The translations under genes were made by a program, and so were the position numbers. From Adiantum capillus-veneris (Eukaryota > Streptophyta > Polypodiopsida > Polypodiales > Pteridaceae), in assembly GCA_014529385.2 (NCBI GenBank), contig CM043964.1, forward strand, positions 137,837,029-137,901,028: 64,000 nt of DNA, read 5' to 3'. The first letter of the stretch is position 1. Every line of letters starts with the position of its first letter. This document shows, one piece after another, positions 43,681 to 54,344 of the stretch. A model generated the notes under the pieces. The model was not told where the DNA came from and ran no database searches. It was given only the letters and a program-made list of their open reading frames with translations.

Positions 43681-44950
43681 GGCAATGATGACCATGCAAT
43701 TGAACTTCTTCCAAGAATTTCACCGCCTAATAAACCTCCTTATAGAGTTTCTCAAGCTCAACAAGAGGAGATTATGCGGCAAGTACATGAGTTAGTTGAG
43801 AAGGGCATGGTTAGGCCTAGATCATCTCCATTTTGCTCACCAGTGTTACTAGTGCAAAACAAAGACGGCACATATCGTATGTGTGTCGACTATAGAGCAC
43901 TAAATAGGATCACTATCAAAAATAGGTTTCCCGTTCCATGGGTAGAAGACCTATTTGATAAGTTACAAGGATCGACCTACTTCATTAGAATTGACCTAAA
44001 AAGTGGCTACCATCAAATAAGGATAGTTGATCAAGACATTGTAAAGACCGCATTTTGCACTACATTTGGTCTTTATGAATACATTTTCATGCCTTTTGGC
44101 TTGACCAATGCACCAGCCACATCCAACCGCTTGATAGAGAAGCTATTCAGGCCTCACCGAACCTTTACTGGAGTGTTCTTTGATGATATTATCATCTACT
44201 CTAATTCACTAGACGAACGCACGAAACACCTCCATGTAATATTTCAAGTTCTAAGAGAGAATAAACTTTACGTTAATCAAAAGAAAAGTGAATTTTTCTT
44301 GCAAGAGATTCTGTATTTAGGTCACATTATCTCTCAAGATGGCATCCAAATGGATCCATCAAAGTTAGAGGTAATAAAAGGATGGCCTAAACCAAGGAAT
44401 CTTCATGAACTAAGAAACTTTATAGGTATGTGTGCATACTATAGATGCTTCATAAAAAAGTTCTCACAAATTGCAGGATCTTTACATGACCTAACAAAGA
44501 AAAACTTTAGGTATACATGGTCTACCAAAGAGAACAATGCTTTCGAAAAGCTTATCTCTCAACCTGTGCTTACACTGCCGGATCTCTCAAAGCCATTTGA
44601 GGTCTAATGTGATGCTTGTGGTGATTGCCTTGGAGCTGTTTTGCTTCAAGAAGGGCACAACATAGCCTATTAAAGTCGAAGGCTCGACCCTGTTGAGTAG
44701 GCTCTAGGCATATATGAAAAGGAACTCCTCGCAGTTCTACATGCCTTAGACTCATGGAAGCACTATTTATTGGGGACTCCTTTCATTTTGCAAACGGATC
44801 ACAAAAGTCTTAAGTACTTCATGACGCAGACCAAGCTCTCTGACAAATAGATGAGGTGGGCAAATTTTCTTTCGCAATTCCATTTTCATATTGCTCACAT
44901 TGCTGGCAAGCATAATCAAGTAGCCTATGCACTCTCAAGACGGCCAAGAG
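43681..44950 (+). pseudogene. CHR3 reverse transcriptase and RNase H
   Basis: RT motifs are complete: RMCVDYRALN, FIRIDLKSGYHQI, MPFGLTNAPAT and FFDDIIIYS. The 277-codon open frame runs 43774-44607. RNase H follows with stops: TAA at 44605 replaces Gln of VQCDACGD, and further stops lie near 44671, 44697 and 44848. Compared with CHR2, several lesions are single transitions. The enzyme is dead in this copy. Confidence 0.9.
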
Positions 44951-45537
44951 TGAATGCAGTTTCCATAGCAACTCACAATGATCTATCTTCTATGATAGCT
45001 GAGTATGCTATTGATCCCGATTTTAGAGATGTGATTTTAGCCCTTGCATTAGGGAAGAAAGAGGAACCATTCACTTTACAGGATGGTTATCTTCTCTATG
45101 GCAATAGACTATGTGTTACTACCTCACTACGTGACAAAGTAATGTATGAATCTCATGCTCCTCCTTATGCGGGGCATAGAGGGATTCAGTCTACCCTAAA
45201 AGGGATTGAAACATATTTCTATTGGCCTACCATGAAAGCAAGCGTACAAGAGTATGTTTTCAAATGTGTGGTATGCCAAAAGACAAAGTTTGATAGAGGG
45301 AAGCAACCTGGATTGTTTCAACCTTTGCCAATCCCTAATTCACCATGGGAGAGAATATCCATGGATTTTATCTTTAGATTGCCTAAGTCTATCCATGGGA
45401 ATACGGGAATATGGACGATAATAGACATGTTTAGTAAACAAGCTCATTTTATACCTGTCAAAAAGACTATCAAAGCCCATCAAATGGCAACTCTCTTCAT
45501 TTCACAAATCTTCAAGTACCATGGCTTGCCAATATCC
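44951..45537 (+). pseudogene. CHR3 integrase, N-terminal half
   Basis: Part of a 237-codon open frame (44851-45564) starting in RNase H. It has the H2C2 motif (HAPPYAGH then CVVC) and the first catalytic Asp in SMDFIF. The reading HGLPI is cut by MITE-1 at 45538, continues for about 50 bp (45793-45843) with the DRDPR segment, then is cut again by GIANT-B. Confidence 0.9.
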
Positions 45538-45783
45538 CCGGGAGGTCACCTAAGAAAAATGTAACCTATCACGTGAGTTCAACAGAAGGGTATTTAAAGT
45601 TCTTCAATTTTACAGAAATATATATACAGAAGGACATTATTTTTTCAAATTTGCAAAAAACTTACGGATTTTAAAAGAAAGGGGTACATTATATTCCTTA
45701 AAAAATTTACAGATAAGGGGTTTTACAAACATGTCTTGAATGCACGTGATATGGTAGTTTTACACATAGTGAACCCCCCGAGG
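45538..45783. mobile_element. MITE-1, about 245 bp
   Basis: The insert is flanked by GCCAATATCC on both sides (45528-45537 and 45783-45792), a 9-10 bp target duplication. The ends are imperfect inverted repeats: CCGGGAGGTCAC on the left and, read from the right, CCTCGGGGGGTTCAC. Target length suggests a Mutator-like non-autonomous element. It has no coding capacity. Confidence 0.7.
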
Positions 45784-45792
45784 CCAATATCC

Positions 45793-45843
45793 ATAGTGTT
45801 GGATAGAGATCCTAGAATGACCATTAATTTTTGAAAGGGTCTC
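45793..45843 (+). pseudogene. CHR3 integrase fragment between MITE-1 and GIANT-B
   Basis: The sequence resumes the integrase reading (GATAGAGATCCTAGAATGACC, the DRDPRMT segment with the second catalytic Asp) and ends GGGTCTC at 45843, where GIANT-B begins. GTCTC (45839-45843) should be the GIANT-B target duplication. Confidence 0.85.
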
Positions 45844-46761
45844 TGCTGGACGGATACGCCGCGACGGACGTCAGCACAGCGAGAACTCGCCTAACATGTA
45901 ATGTCAGCTAAGGACGAAGCTCGACCCGCAAGCGCGTGGAAGCAAGCATAAGGTATCAACCTACACTCGACCGACTCCTAACCAATTCCTACAGAGGTCT
46001 CTACCAATTGTCTAAGTCACAGCCTTCAAGAGTGCAAAAGAGGAAACTTCCTACAATGCTTTCTAGAGCCGAGCACCCATCAAACAATCTTGAAACACCA
46101 TAGAACTTGAAGGAGACCCTACTAATACCAATAGGCCGCTCTCCCTAAGGTCTATGAACCAAAATCACGACCCAAAACACCCGATGCAGAAACATGTAGG
46201 ATGTCTGGCCGAAATCTACAGGTCTTCGTTTTCGAAATCTAAAGTGCCTAATGTGTAGTTCTACTCAATGTGAACGCGTGGATATGCTGCAATGCAAAAT
46301 CGGACGACGTATGCTCACCCAAACAATCAATGAAGCTCGTAGAAGGAGCTCATAAAGCCAGACCGTACACGTGCAATGTTGGTATCGGCGCATAGCTCTA
46401 GTTGGGGGCAACACGCTGCACTTCTCCGCACTCGATTCCGACCATCGTAGCACACGTAGCGTTAAGATGAAGCTCACACTCTCTCTCTCGTACACAGTAC
46501 GCTCACTCACAGACTTCAAACTTGTTTTAAAATGACAAAAGGTCTTTCATTAAGGTCAAAAAGTGGTATATATACCTTACGATGTCTCAAACCCTAAAGT
46601 TTTAAAATCAACCATCTACTCAATCTAGTTATCAAAACTGGGATACAATCTGGAAACTTCTGTAAGTCCCAATATTTACAAGGTGAAAAATCGGGTTTTC
46701 CTCAATGAATGAATAATTACAAAAATAATAGTCCGCCGAGTAGTTAGATGCCGTGGGGTGT
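45844..46761 (-). mobile_element. GIANT-B 3' LTR
   Basis: Matches GIANT-A LTRs in reverse. The outer end reads TGCTGGACGG where GIANT-A has TGTTGGACGG (reverse complement of its terminal CCGTCCAACA). At the inner end about 15 bp of the LTR start and the last 5 bases of the polypurine tract are missing. The TATA-like region reads TATATATACC near 46568. Confidence 0.9.
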
Positions 46762-46770
46762 CCCCTCCTT
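46762..46770 (-). promoter_or_regulatory. GIANT-B terminal polypurine tract (shortened)
   Basis: AAGGAGGGG on the minus strand. The following GCGAG of GIANT-A is deleted together with the LTR start. The GNRA hairpin is intact at 46774-46791. Confidence 0.75.
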
Positions 46771-46807
46771 GTTCATGTCGTCCCCGACATGGCCTTGATC
46801 AACTGCT

Positions 46808-49800
46808 TCATCTTATCGTTTCCCGCATCTTTAGCAGTGATTCGTACCTTGCATGTAGGTTCAGCATTGTGGGACCAAAGATATCTGTATTCATGGTGAA
46901 GAACCCCGTATAGAATGCTTCTTCAAACGCCTAGAGGTGATAGGATGGTAGAAACATGATTCTTTCGTACAGCACATGTATCACCTCCTTGGAAGGCTGA
47001 CCTGATAGATCATAAGCACATCTGTATGTATCTTGGAAGAAGAATATGTTGTCGGTCACCTAGCCTGGCTTGAAAGTCTCAAACACTGTTAGCATGGTTC
47101 TGCAGATTTTTCTCATCATAATGCATGTAAGGTCAGGTGAGCCAGTGAACAACTTTATGGCGCCCGTTAGGGTTTTCACCATGTATTGGACACTTATTCT
47201 CTCACCTGTCTTCACGCCCGGTAGCTTTGGGTAATTCAGCCAAGTGGGTTGGTTTCTTTGCAAAATTTCTTGTGCCTTCCACGTTGTAACCCTTGGTAGA
47301 GGACAGAAGCTGAGGTTGTCCCTGATATGTTTAGGTGCCTCTACCAAGTGGATTAGGTATTGTGGGTACTTGGTAAGCCAAGCCTTCCTCCACTTTGGCT
47401 GAGATTCCACTATTAGCTTAACTCCTTCTGGCTTCGAGGTGTCTGCATTGTAGAGAGGTACCGTTGGCTCTTCTCTGATCCGCTTGTTGATTGTTGCTGC
47501 CTCATATTTCAACAATGGATATGGGAGAGAGGGTTGAAGCCACTCGCACTTGAGATTGCTGGCGTCGATCTTCTGAGTTGTCATAGATTTGAAGACCCTC
47601 TGCTCCCATTCGAAGGCTTCCTTTGTGCTTTCTCTTAGCTCTACCTCTATTGCCTTATGCAATTCTTCCTCCTCTTCTTGTGTTAGATCCTGTGGCTCTT
47701 GAGAGGATCCTACTATGCTTCCCTCTTGCATGGGTGTGTCCACAAGATCTGCCACATTGTCGAGGTCGATGCCCTCATTGGGGGCTGGCCCTGATCTTTC
47801 TGCCTCTCCTCCTTGCTGGCCTTTCAACTCCTCAATTTGCCTGAGGAGTGTTTGCTTTTCCGCTTCAGCTTGTCCGCCCATATTCACGAGGAGGTCATTA
47901 AGTTCAGCGTTTACTCTTTTTGCCTCCTCGAGATTTTTCTTTATGCTTTCCACCTCTTCTTGTAGGGCTTTTTGGCTGTCCTCCATTCTTGTTTGCATTA
48001 TGATAGAACCTTCAGCCATCATTAACCTCTGCTTTTTCTCGAGAGTCAGCTCCTTCTGAAGTTCCTACATTTGCTCTTCATATAGTTGACTCTCAGAAAT
48101 GATTTGAGCTGAGCTCATAGCTCTGACTCTAGCAGGTGATTCTCACAGCCTCTGGATGGTTTGATCTTTGACTCTTAATTGGTCCTTGAGCTCAAGGACC
48201 TCATCCAAGCTTGCTTCTTGTTCTATCTCTGCTTTTTCCTTGGCATTTATCATGGCCTCTACTTCTTTTGATTCTTCAGCCAGCTGTAGTGTCAGATTAT
48301 CCCTTTCTCTTTCGGCATCTCGCAATGACTTGCTGAGCTGCAGACACTCTTCTTCAGTTGCTTGTATTCTTTTTGCTACTGCCTCATTTGCTTCTTCCAT
48401 TGCTTGGCAGTTTTGTAGAGCCGTTGCCAAGCTGGCCTACATGTCATCTTCTATCTCTTTTTGCCTTTGGCTTTGTGTTTGCAAAGAATCTACTTCCTTT
48501 TTTATATGTTCTTTAGTGGCTTTGAGAGTCGTCATTTCTTCCTCTGAAGCCATGGACTGTGCTCGCAACTCGGCTAGCTTTGTCATCACCACATCCCAGT
48601 CATCAGAGGGTGGGTGCAAGTCTACAGTGTCTGTAGCAATTTCTTTAAGTTCCACTAGCCGGATGCCTTGCATCTGTTCTTTATGCCATGTTCTCGCCAA
48701 GTCAAATGCAACTGTGGCGGCTTCTTCCTTTGTATAGCCTGCAGCTAGCAGGTCCAGAAATGCATAATAGGCCTCATCTAATCCTTTTTGCTCAGAATCG
48801 GGCTTGGCCTCTTCCTTTGGCTCAGGTTCTTGCCTTTGCTCTTGCTTCTCAGCTTGCCTTTCTTCTTGTTTGTCTTCTTGTCTTCTGGTGGAGGGCTACT
48901 AGGAGGTGGTGAGGGCGATGGAGAGGGTTGTGGGCTGGGTTTAGGGCTATCTGGTAAAGCTACCAGTTTTCCCTTTAAGTCCCTATCTGCTTTTGTTTTC
49001 CTTTCCCTTTCTTGGCTTTGTTGTTCATCTAACAGTGTCTGCCTTACCTGCTCCACTTCCTCCTCGGTGAAAGGTACATTGGGAATGTTTTCCGCTGCAG
49101 CATCAAGAATCTCAAAATTCTTGATGTAATCTTCAAAGCAGTCCCTTTGCACTCTTCTCGATGATCCGGACATAGACTCAAGAGATGGCTTCCAGAGTTC
49201 GTTTAAATCCCCCTTGAGGGCTCTTTCTGCTCAAAAACTCTCCATTAACCTCTCGAGTCTTGCCGCTTTTTGTGACCTTGTCTCTTTGGCCGGCACTTGA
49301 GAAAACTCTTTCTTTCCTTTCTTCTACTGTGGTTGCTCCTCTTCAACTGGCTCTAGCCGTCTCTTCAACCTCGTAGCCACCCTTGGTGCCTTTTGTGGCT
49401 CATCTTCCTTGTCTTCTTTTACCCTTAGCCAATCATTATGAGATGGGGGGTTAGGCCACCTTCCTTTAGCGTGTAGTGCTGCATAAACCACCTTGGTTAT
49501 CAGTTCTCCTGGCACTATGTAGGTTGGCTTTTTGTTGCCCATCTTCACCAAGCTATCATGTATGTATGCTGCATAGTTGATTATCTTTGGGGTGCCTTTT
49601 GTCATTGCCCAAGTAAACGTTGTGGCAATTGCACCTGGCGGCATCTTGTACTTCTGTGGCCTCTTCGTGCACATGTGGAAGTATTGGTTGTACAATTGGC
49701 TCATGATTTCCACCTTTGGGTTGGCAATGTCTTCAAAGGTGTAATTCGCCTTTTTCTCTTTGTACACCTTGACTGCGTCCCTTCTTTTTGCTACATTGTC

Positions 49801-50248
49801 TCCTTGATTGGAGAGGTCTAGTGCATATGCTACAACCCACTCCGTGATTATGATCTCTGTATCTGGTCTGCCTTGTAAATCTGTCACCTTGGCCACTCCA
49901 TCTTCTTTGATGCTTGTTACAAACTCCCATACTCTTTTGATGTCCATCCCCTATTGGTATTGCTTCGAAGTAGTTATGGAGGTCAATTTTCTCCAAGTAG
50001 CCGGCCATTTTGCTTCGTACAAATTCATTGAGCTCTCTTGGCAGCATCGATAGCTCTATTACATTGCCTTCATTGTCTTTGAACACTCCCTGGTAGATCT
50101 TTAGGTCATTGGACTCTAACAGATCCTCTTGTATCCAGGTGGTAGTGGGCTTTAATGTTCCTTCTGGAATGACAAAGGGTTCCACCTCGTCAAGATAATC
50201 TTTGATTGTCATTCTTTTCTTCTTTGCCGGTGACTTCGAGGCTGCCAT
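46808..50248 (-). pseudogene. GIANT-B 3' ORF: coiled-coil protein, unknown function
   Basis: Starts MAASKSPAKKKRMTIKDYLD at 50248 and ends at TGA 46808-46810 (SLLKMRETIR). Segments: N-terminal region (49324-50248, one frameshift near 49945), basic/Pro-rich linker (48778-49173), coiled coil (48143-48700 and on to about 47800), and C-terminal globular region (47060-47800) with LTKYPQYLIHLVEAPK and MVKTLTGAIKLF. Stops at about 48440, 48145 and 47060 break it. Length (3,441 bp) and order match GIANT-A, so the ancestral protein had about 1,140-1,150 residues. It sits where some plant Ty3/gypsy elements carry an extra or env-like ORF, but lacks membrane segments. Confidence 0.8.
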
Positions 50249-50418
50249 AGATCCTGTTGCACTTAGTAGTCCAAAGTTAGCGTTTTTTTTTTTCCATATT
50301 AGCTGCGAAACTGAGTTTTACCTATCCAAATGACTTGAAAATTGAAATTAAAGCTTAAAAGAAACTTGTGAAGCTGTGCATGTGCTCACAGTGTAAATCT
50401 GGCCAAAAATTTCCATCT

Positions 50419-51296
50419 AGACATCCTACGCGTAGGATGTCTTTTTCATCAAAATTGGTTCATACTTGACATGCAGGTAGGGTAAGGCTCATGGAACATG
50501 GCTATATGCTTGGATTTGAATTTGGATATCAAAAATTGGATTTTTGGGTTGATTCAGGCTTTAGGTCACAATTTGGGTAGAATGTCCATCATAGGTAGCA
50601 ATTGATGTCCAAATGGGTTGAAAATTGGTATATGGGCTCAATGCACCATGGTATTGGCTCCCATGATGTCATTCCTTGCACAGAAGGTTAAAATTATACT
50701 GAAGACATCCTACGCGTAGGATGTCTTTTTCATCAAAATGACATGAAACTTGTTCTGTGGGTTGTCCTTGGCCTATGGAACATGGCCATGTTCTTGGATT
50801 TGAATTTGGACAAGATTTGATGCTTGTAGGGCTTTGTGAGGTGTTTTTGGGCTCAAAAAGTGTATCTTGAAGGTGTTGGGGGTCAAAAGTGATTAGAATG
50901 GCTTCAAACTTGACATATGAGCTCTTGATGATGAGGTAATTAGATATGGAATGATAAAACATCTATTCCATGTCAAACAGGTCCATTAGACATCCTACGC
51001 GTAGGATGTCTATTTCATCCTTTTTTCTCCCTGACCACACAGATTGTTTGCTGATGTTTATGTGAATGTGTTGTGCAAGTTTCATGAGATTTGGAGAAGA
51101 TTTGGTAGGTCAATGGCCTATTATTGCCTCTATGCCCTAACTTTGCGTTTTTCCATGCATATGAGGTCAACTCTGGTCCAAATGTGATGAAACTTGGTGT
51201 ATGGCTTGTAAATGTCATTCAGAACATGTGCATGACAAAAAATGTTGAGGTTTGTGCCAAAAAGTACCCTTGAGACATCCTACGCGTAGGATGTCT
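50419..51296. repeat. Palindrome array 3 on a 285-bp period (GIANT-B)
   Basis: Four perfect 24-bp palindromes at 50419-50442, 50703-50726, 50988-51011 and 51273-51296, all with the ACGCGT centre. Spacing is 284, 285 and 285 bp. Confidence 0.97.
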
Positions 51297-52893
51297 CCTG
51301 GTGATTTTTGTAGTGCTAGTGCTCCCAGTGCTTGCCCTTTGCCCCCCTAAGTCCCTTTTGAGCCTAATTTCAACAAAAAAGTCAAATGGATAGAGTATAA
51401 CTCCCTGTGTGGACTTCAGAGCCTTCGAGCCGTTTTCTGACTTTTGGAGTTCTTTTTGGCGATGAAATTTCTCGATGTTGGTCTCCATAGCTTCCCGATC
51501 CCTTGGGGATCCTTGCCGTATGACTTTTGTCGACTTTGGCTTCACCAGAGCTCCATTTGGCAATTTGTTGCTGTAGAAGCACCCGTGGTTGCGTTTACAT
51601 ACCTTTGATTATTTGTGGTGGTCTACCACCATAGGACTTGGTTGTTGATGGTCTAGGAAAGCCGCTCGTGAAGTTTGGTGGCAAACGGACTTGCGGTTTG
51701 GCCGCAAGTGTATTTTGACGCTTTGTGTGTCTGATGCCGTTTCTGAGGTTTAGAGCCGCTTCGGGTCATTTTTTGGTCATGCGGGTCATATAGACTTGTT
51801 GAGCATGTCGAGATGCTCCTACCCATGAATTTTGGTAGCATTTGGTCGCCGTTTCGCCGATTTCCCATTGGGTGGCCTCTTGCGGGTTTCTGGGAATTAG
51901 GGTTTTTCTCGATGGTTTCCCACTGCCTTTGGACATCCAGGAATGGTCTCCTAAACGAGGGTAAACCGCCGATGAAGTCTTGTTGCTTTCGGGTTAGTCG
52001 TTAGGCCGTCGTCTCTACTTGTAGGTCTCTACCGCTCGCTTTGTGTGTGACCCCTACGCTAGTTTTCGCGACATAACGACAAACATGCACGAAAAGCTCA
52101 AGGTGGTGAGCCTACCTCTCATGTCTAGAGCTGGTCGGGTAGACGTGCGTGTCGTAGAAGCTGCTGGAAGGTCGATCCGCTCTAGGTGGTAGAAGCTCTC
52201 TCCACAAAGTCAATAGTGAGAATGAGCTAAAAATGGGGTGAAAATTTCTTATAATGGAGGTCCCCGAACCACTTTTCATGAAATTTGACATGTGCTCCTA
52301 TCTTCTTGCGAGACGCGGTTTAGGCTCAAAAATTTCTTGATTGGACTCCATTTGCTCTGTTTACCAGAAATTTGCCATTTCGGTCAAAACCTGGGCAAAA
52401 CACGCTTTCTACTCCAGTCTCATAATTGCACCCCCATTGTACCATAGGTTGTCCTATAGTCACTGATCATCACCATATTTTTTATTTTTCATTACGACTA
52501 TTTTTCACATGCTTTTTGTATTTTTGAAGTTTTTTTGCCGAAAATTAGCAAAATTAAAAAGAAAATAGCAAATCAAACCCAAAAATCATAGTAAATCACA
52601 AACATCACCGCAACACATTATATACACTCACATGCAGTTTTTATGGCCGGATTTCTCCGTTTTACCAATATTTTGCCTGAAAAATGGCTATTTCTACTTA
52701 TACACACACACCTAGGGGCTTGATTTGGCGTTTGGTCCCATATACCTATAGATTCATGCTGTATAAGGGCATATGTGCTTGGGTTACTCCAGAAAATTTC
52801 GCAATCAAACAACAACCCTTAAAATAGTCGAAAATCATGCCCTTTTTTGTTGTTTCTGTCATTGGTTCCGCATTTGAGAGTGCCTCTAGAATG

Positions 52894-52905
52894 CTCCCCC
52901 CTCCT
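52894..52905 (-). promoter_or_regulatory. Internal polypurine tract of GIANT-B
   Basis: Minus-strand AGGAGGGGGGAG about 170 bp after the pol stop, preceded by a conserved GGACTCCGGCT, as in GIANT-A. Confidence 0.6.
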
Positions 52906-53072
52906 AGCCGGAGTCCTCCCGGACGACAAGGTGTCGCCCCGGAGTATGTGCCATGTATAGGTTGAAAAAGTTGTGCTAATTCCTGGCCGTTTAATGTGGC
53001 CCTATTTTATGCATACTCGGTCAATGCATGGAAAAACTAATGCTGTGCAAGAGAAGGGTATAAGCAAGATGC

Positions 53073-53798
53073 TTATTGGCATTCGCCGTCGAGGTTTCCT
53101 GCTTTCTTGGCAAGTAACAGCTATAGCTCTACTACTCTCTGTTTAATTGTCTTTTTGGCAATAAGCAATTTCTTTGCCGACACTATTGATGGAGTCGTAG
53201 CTGTGTCTAAGGATAGAATTGGCGGGGATGTAATGGCTATGGACCTTATGGCCTTGACTTTCCATTGGTATTTTGTTGCTGTCTTTTTTTATAGATGTTT
53301 TGGCTCTTTCTTGTTTGCCATGGGTTTGTCTTTCATCGGCATCCACTTATGTCCGTTCTCCTTTTTGAAATGCAGTTGTCTGCTTTCCATTGTTGCTTGT
53401 ACCGTAGGGAGTTCCTTTGGCTTTTGCTTTGGTATCCAAATGTGAGTGACATTTGGGTTATGGCTAAGCATTTTCTTTGGGATCCACATTCATTTTATGC
53501 CCTTGATTTGGGGTTGAACAGTCTTCTTTATTGGAATCCGTTTGTTACATTGTTGTTTTTCTGCCATTGCATTTCTATCCTTCCGCATCCATACTTATTT
53601 ACCTTATTTTGGTAGCCTAGATTTTTGCATTCTGGCCGGTGACTTCATCTGTCTGTAATTAGCATGTTTGGCTTTTACCTGATTGTTGGTCTCGGGTTTC
53701 CTGTTGTTCTTTGATGGCATTTGTGCTTTTGGCTTTGTTTCCAGTGATTGCATGGCTTGCAGTTGATCATGCTTGTATTGCTGAGCAAAATCTATCAC
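53073..53798 (-). pseudogene. GIANT-B pol C-terminal extension
   Basis: Broken reading with Trp/Pro/Lys motifs (MWIPKKM, IWIPKQK, KWMPMKDK, YQWKVK) and the conserved end GNLDGEC before the stop at 53073. A hydrophobic plus-strand reading over the same DNA is an antisense shadow. Confidence 0.7.
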
Positions 53799-54344
53799 CT
53801 ATTGTTCATTTTCATGTTGAATTTTGACCGCCTTTGATTTCCAATCTATCTGCACATTGTATGCTTTTTGCCAAGGTTGCCCTAGCATCATTGGGTGTTG
53901 TGTGCTTTCATCTGTCACCACATAGAATTTGTGTGGATAAATATATTGATGTATCTGTACATGCAATATAGTCCATCCCAGTGTTTTCAACGGGTGTGAG
54001 GTGCTACTTTCCAGCACTTGAGGAGTAGGATGAAGTTGACCTGTGACTTTGAGCTCTTGGTATAATCCGTAAGAAATCAAATTTGCTTGAGCACCCGAAT
54101 CAAGCAAAGCTGTTGATTCAACTTGATTGTTGCCCACTTTGATCGCAATTATTGGCTCCACTGTTTCCTCCTCCAACTTAGTCAGTCAAATGGCATTGAT
54201 TCGCAATAGTGCTCCACTTTTTTGCTATTGTCGCAGAAGCCGTCTTTTTGCAATGTGTTCTTGTGCTTCGGCTTGAGCTTCCTCCCGTACTCTCTCTTTT
54301 TCCTTCATTCGTTGTTTTCCTTGATGAATTTGTTGGAGCATCTC
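53799..54344 (-). pseudogene. GIANT-B retropepsin 2
   Basis: The 125-codon open frame (53799-54176) carries the full aspartic-protease pattern: active-site loop LLDSGAQANLIS (Asp at residue 26) and closing motif MMLGQPWQKA (residues 96-105), with a flap between. Upstream, the linker to integrase holds a TAG at about 54345 and a frameshift near 54180. At the TAG position GIANT-A has a Gln codon, so the domain was originally fused to integrase. This is the better preserved copy of the second protease. Confidence 0.88.

Larger units (their letters stand above)
50249..53072 (-). other. GIANT-B spacer between pol and 3' ORF
   Basis: 2,824 bp, non-coding, colinear with 35809-38622. Holds palindrome array 3 and the internal polypurine tract (52894-52905). 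Confidence 0.85.

Noticed and set aside
53107-53615. Hydrophobic plus-strand reading that looks like a signal peptide and membrane protein, suggesting an envelope
   Set aside because: It is antisense to the GIANT-B pol tail. The matching antisense in GIANT-A is not an open membrane protein.
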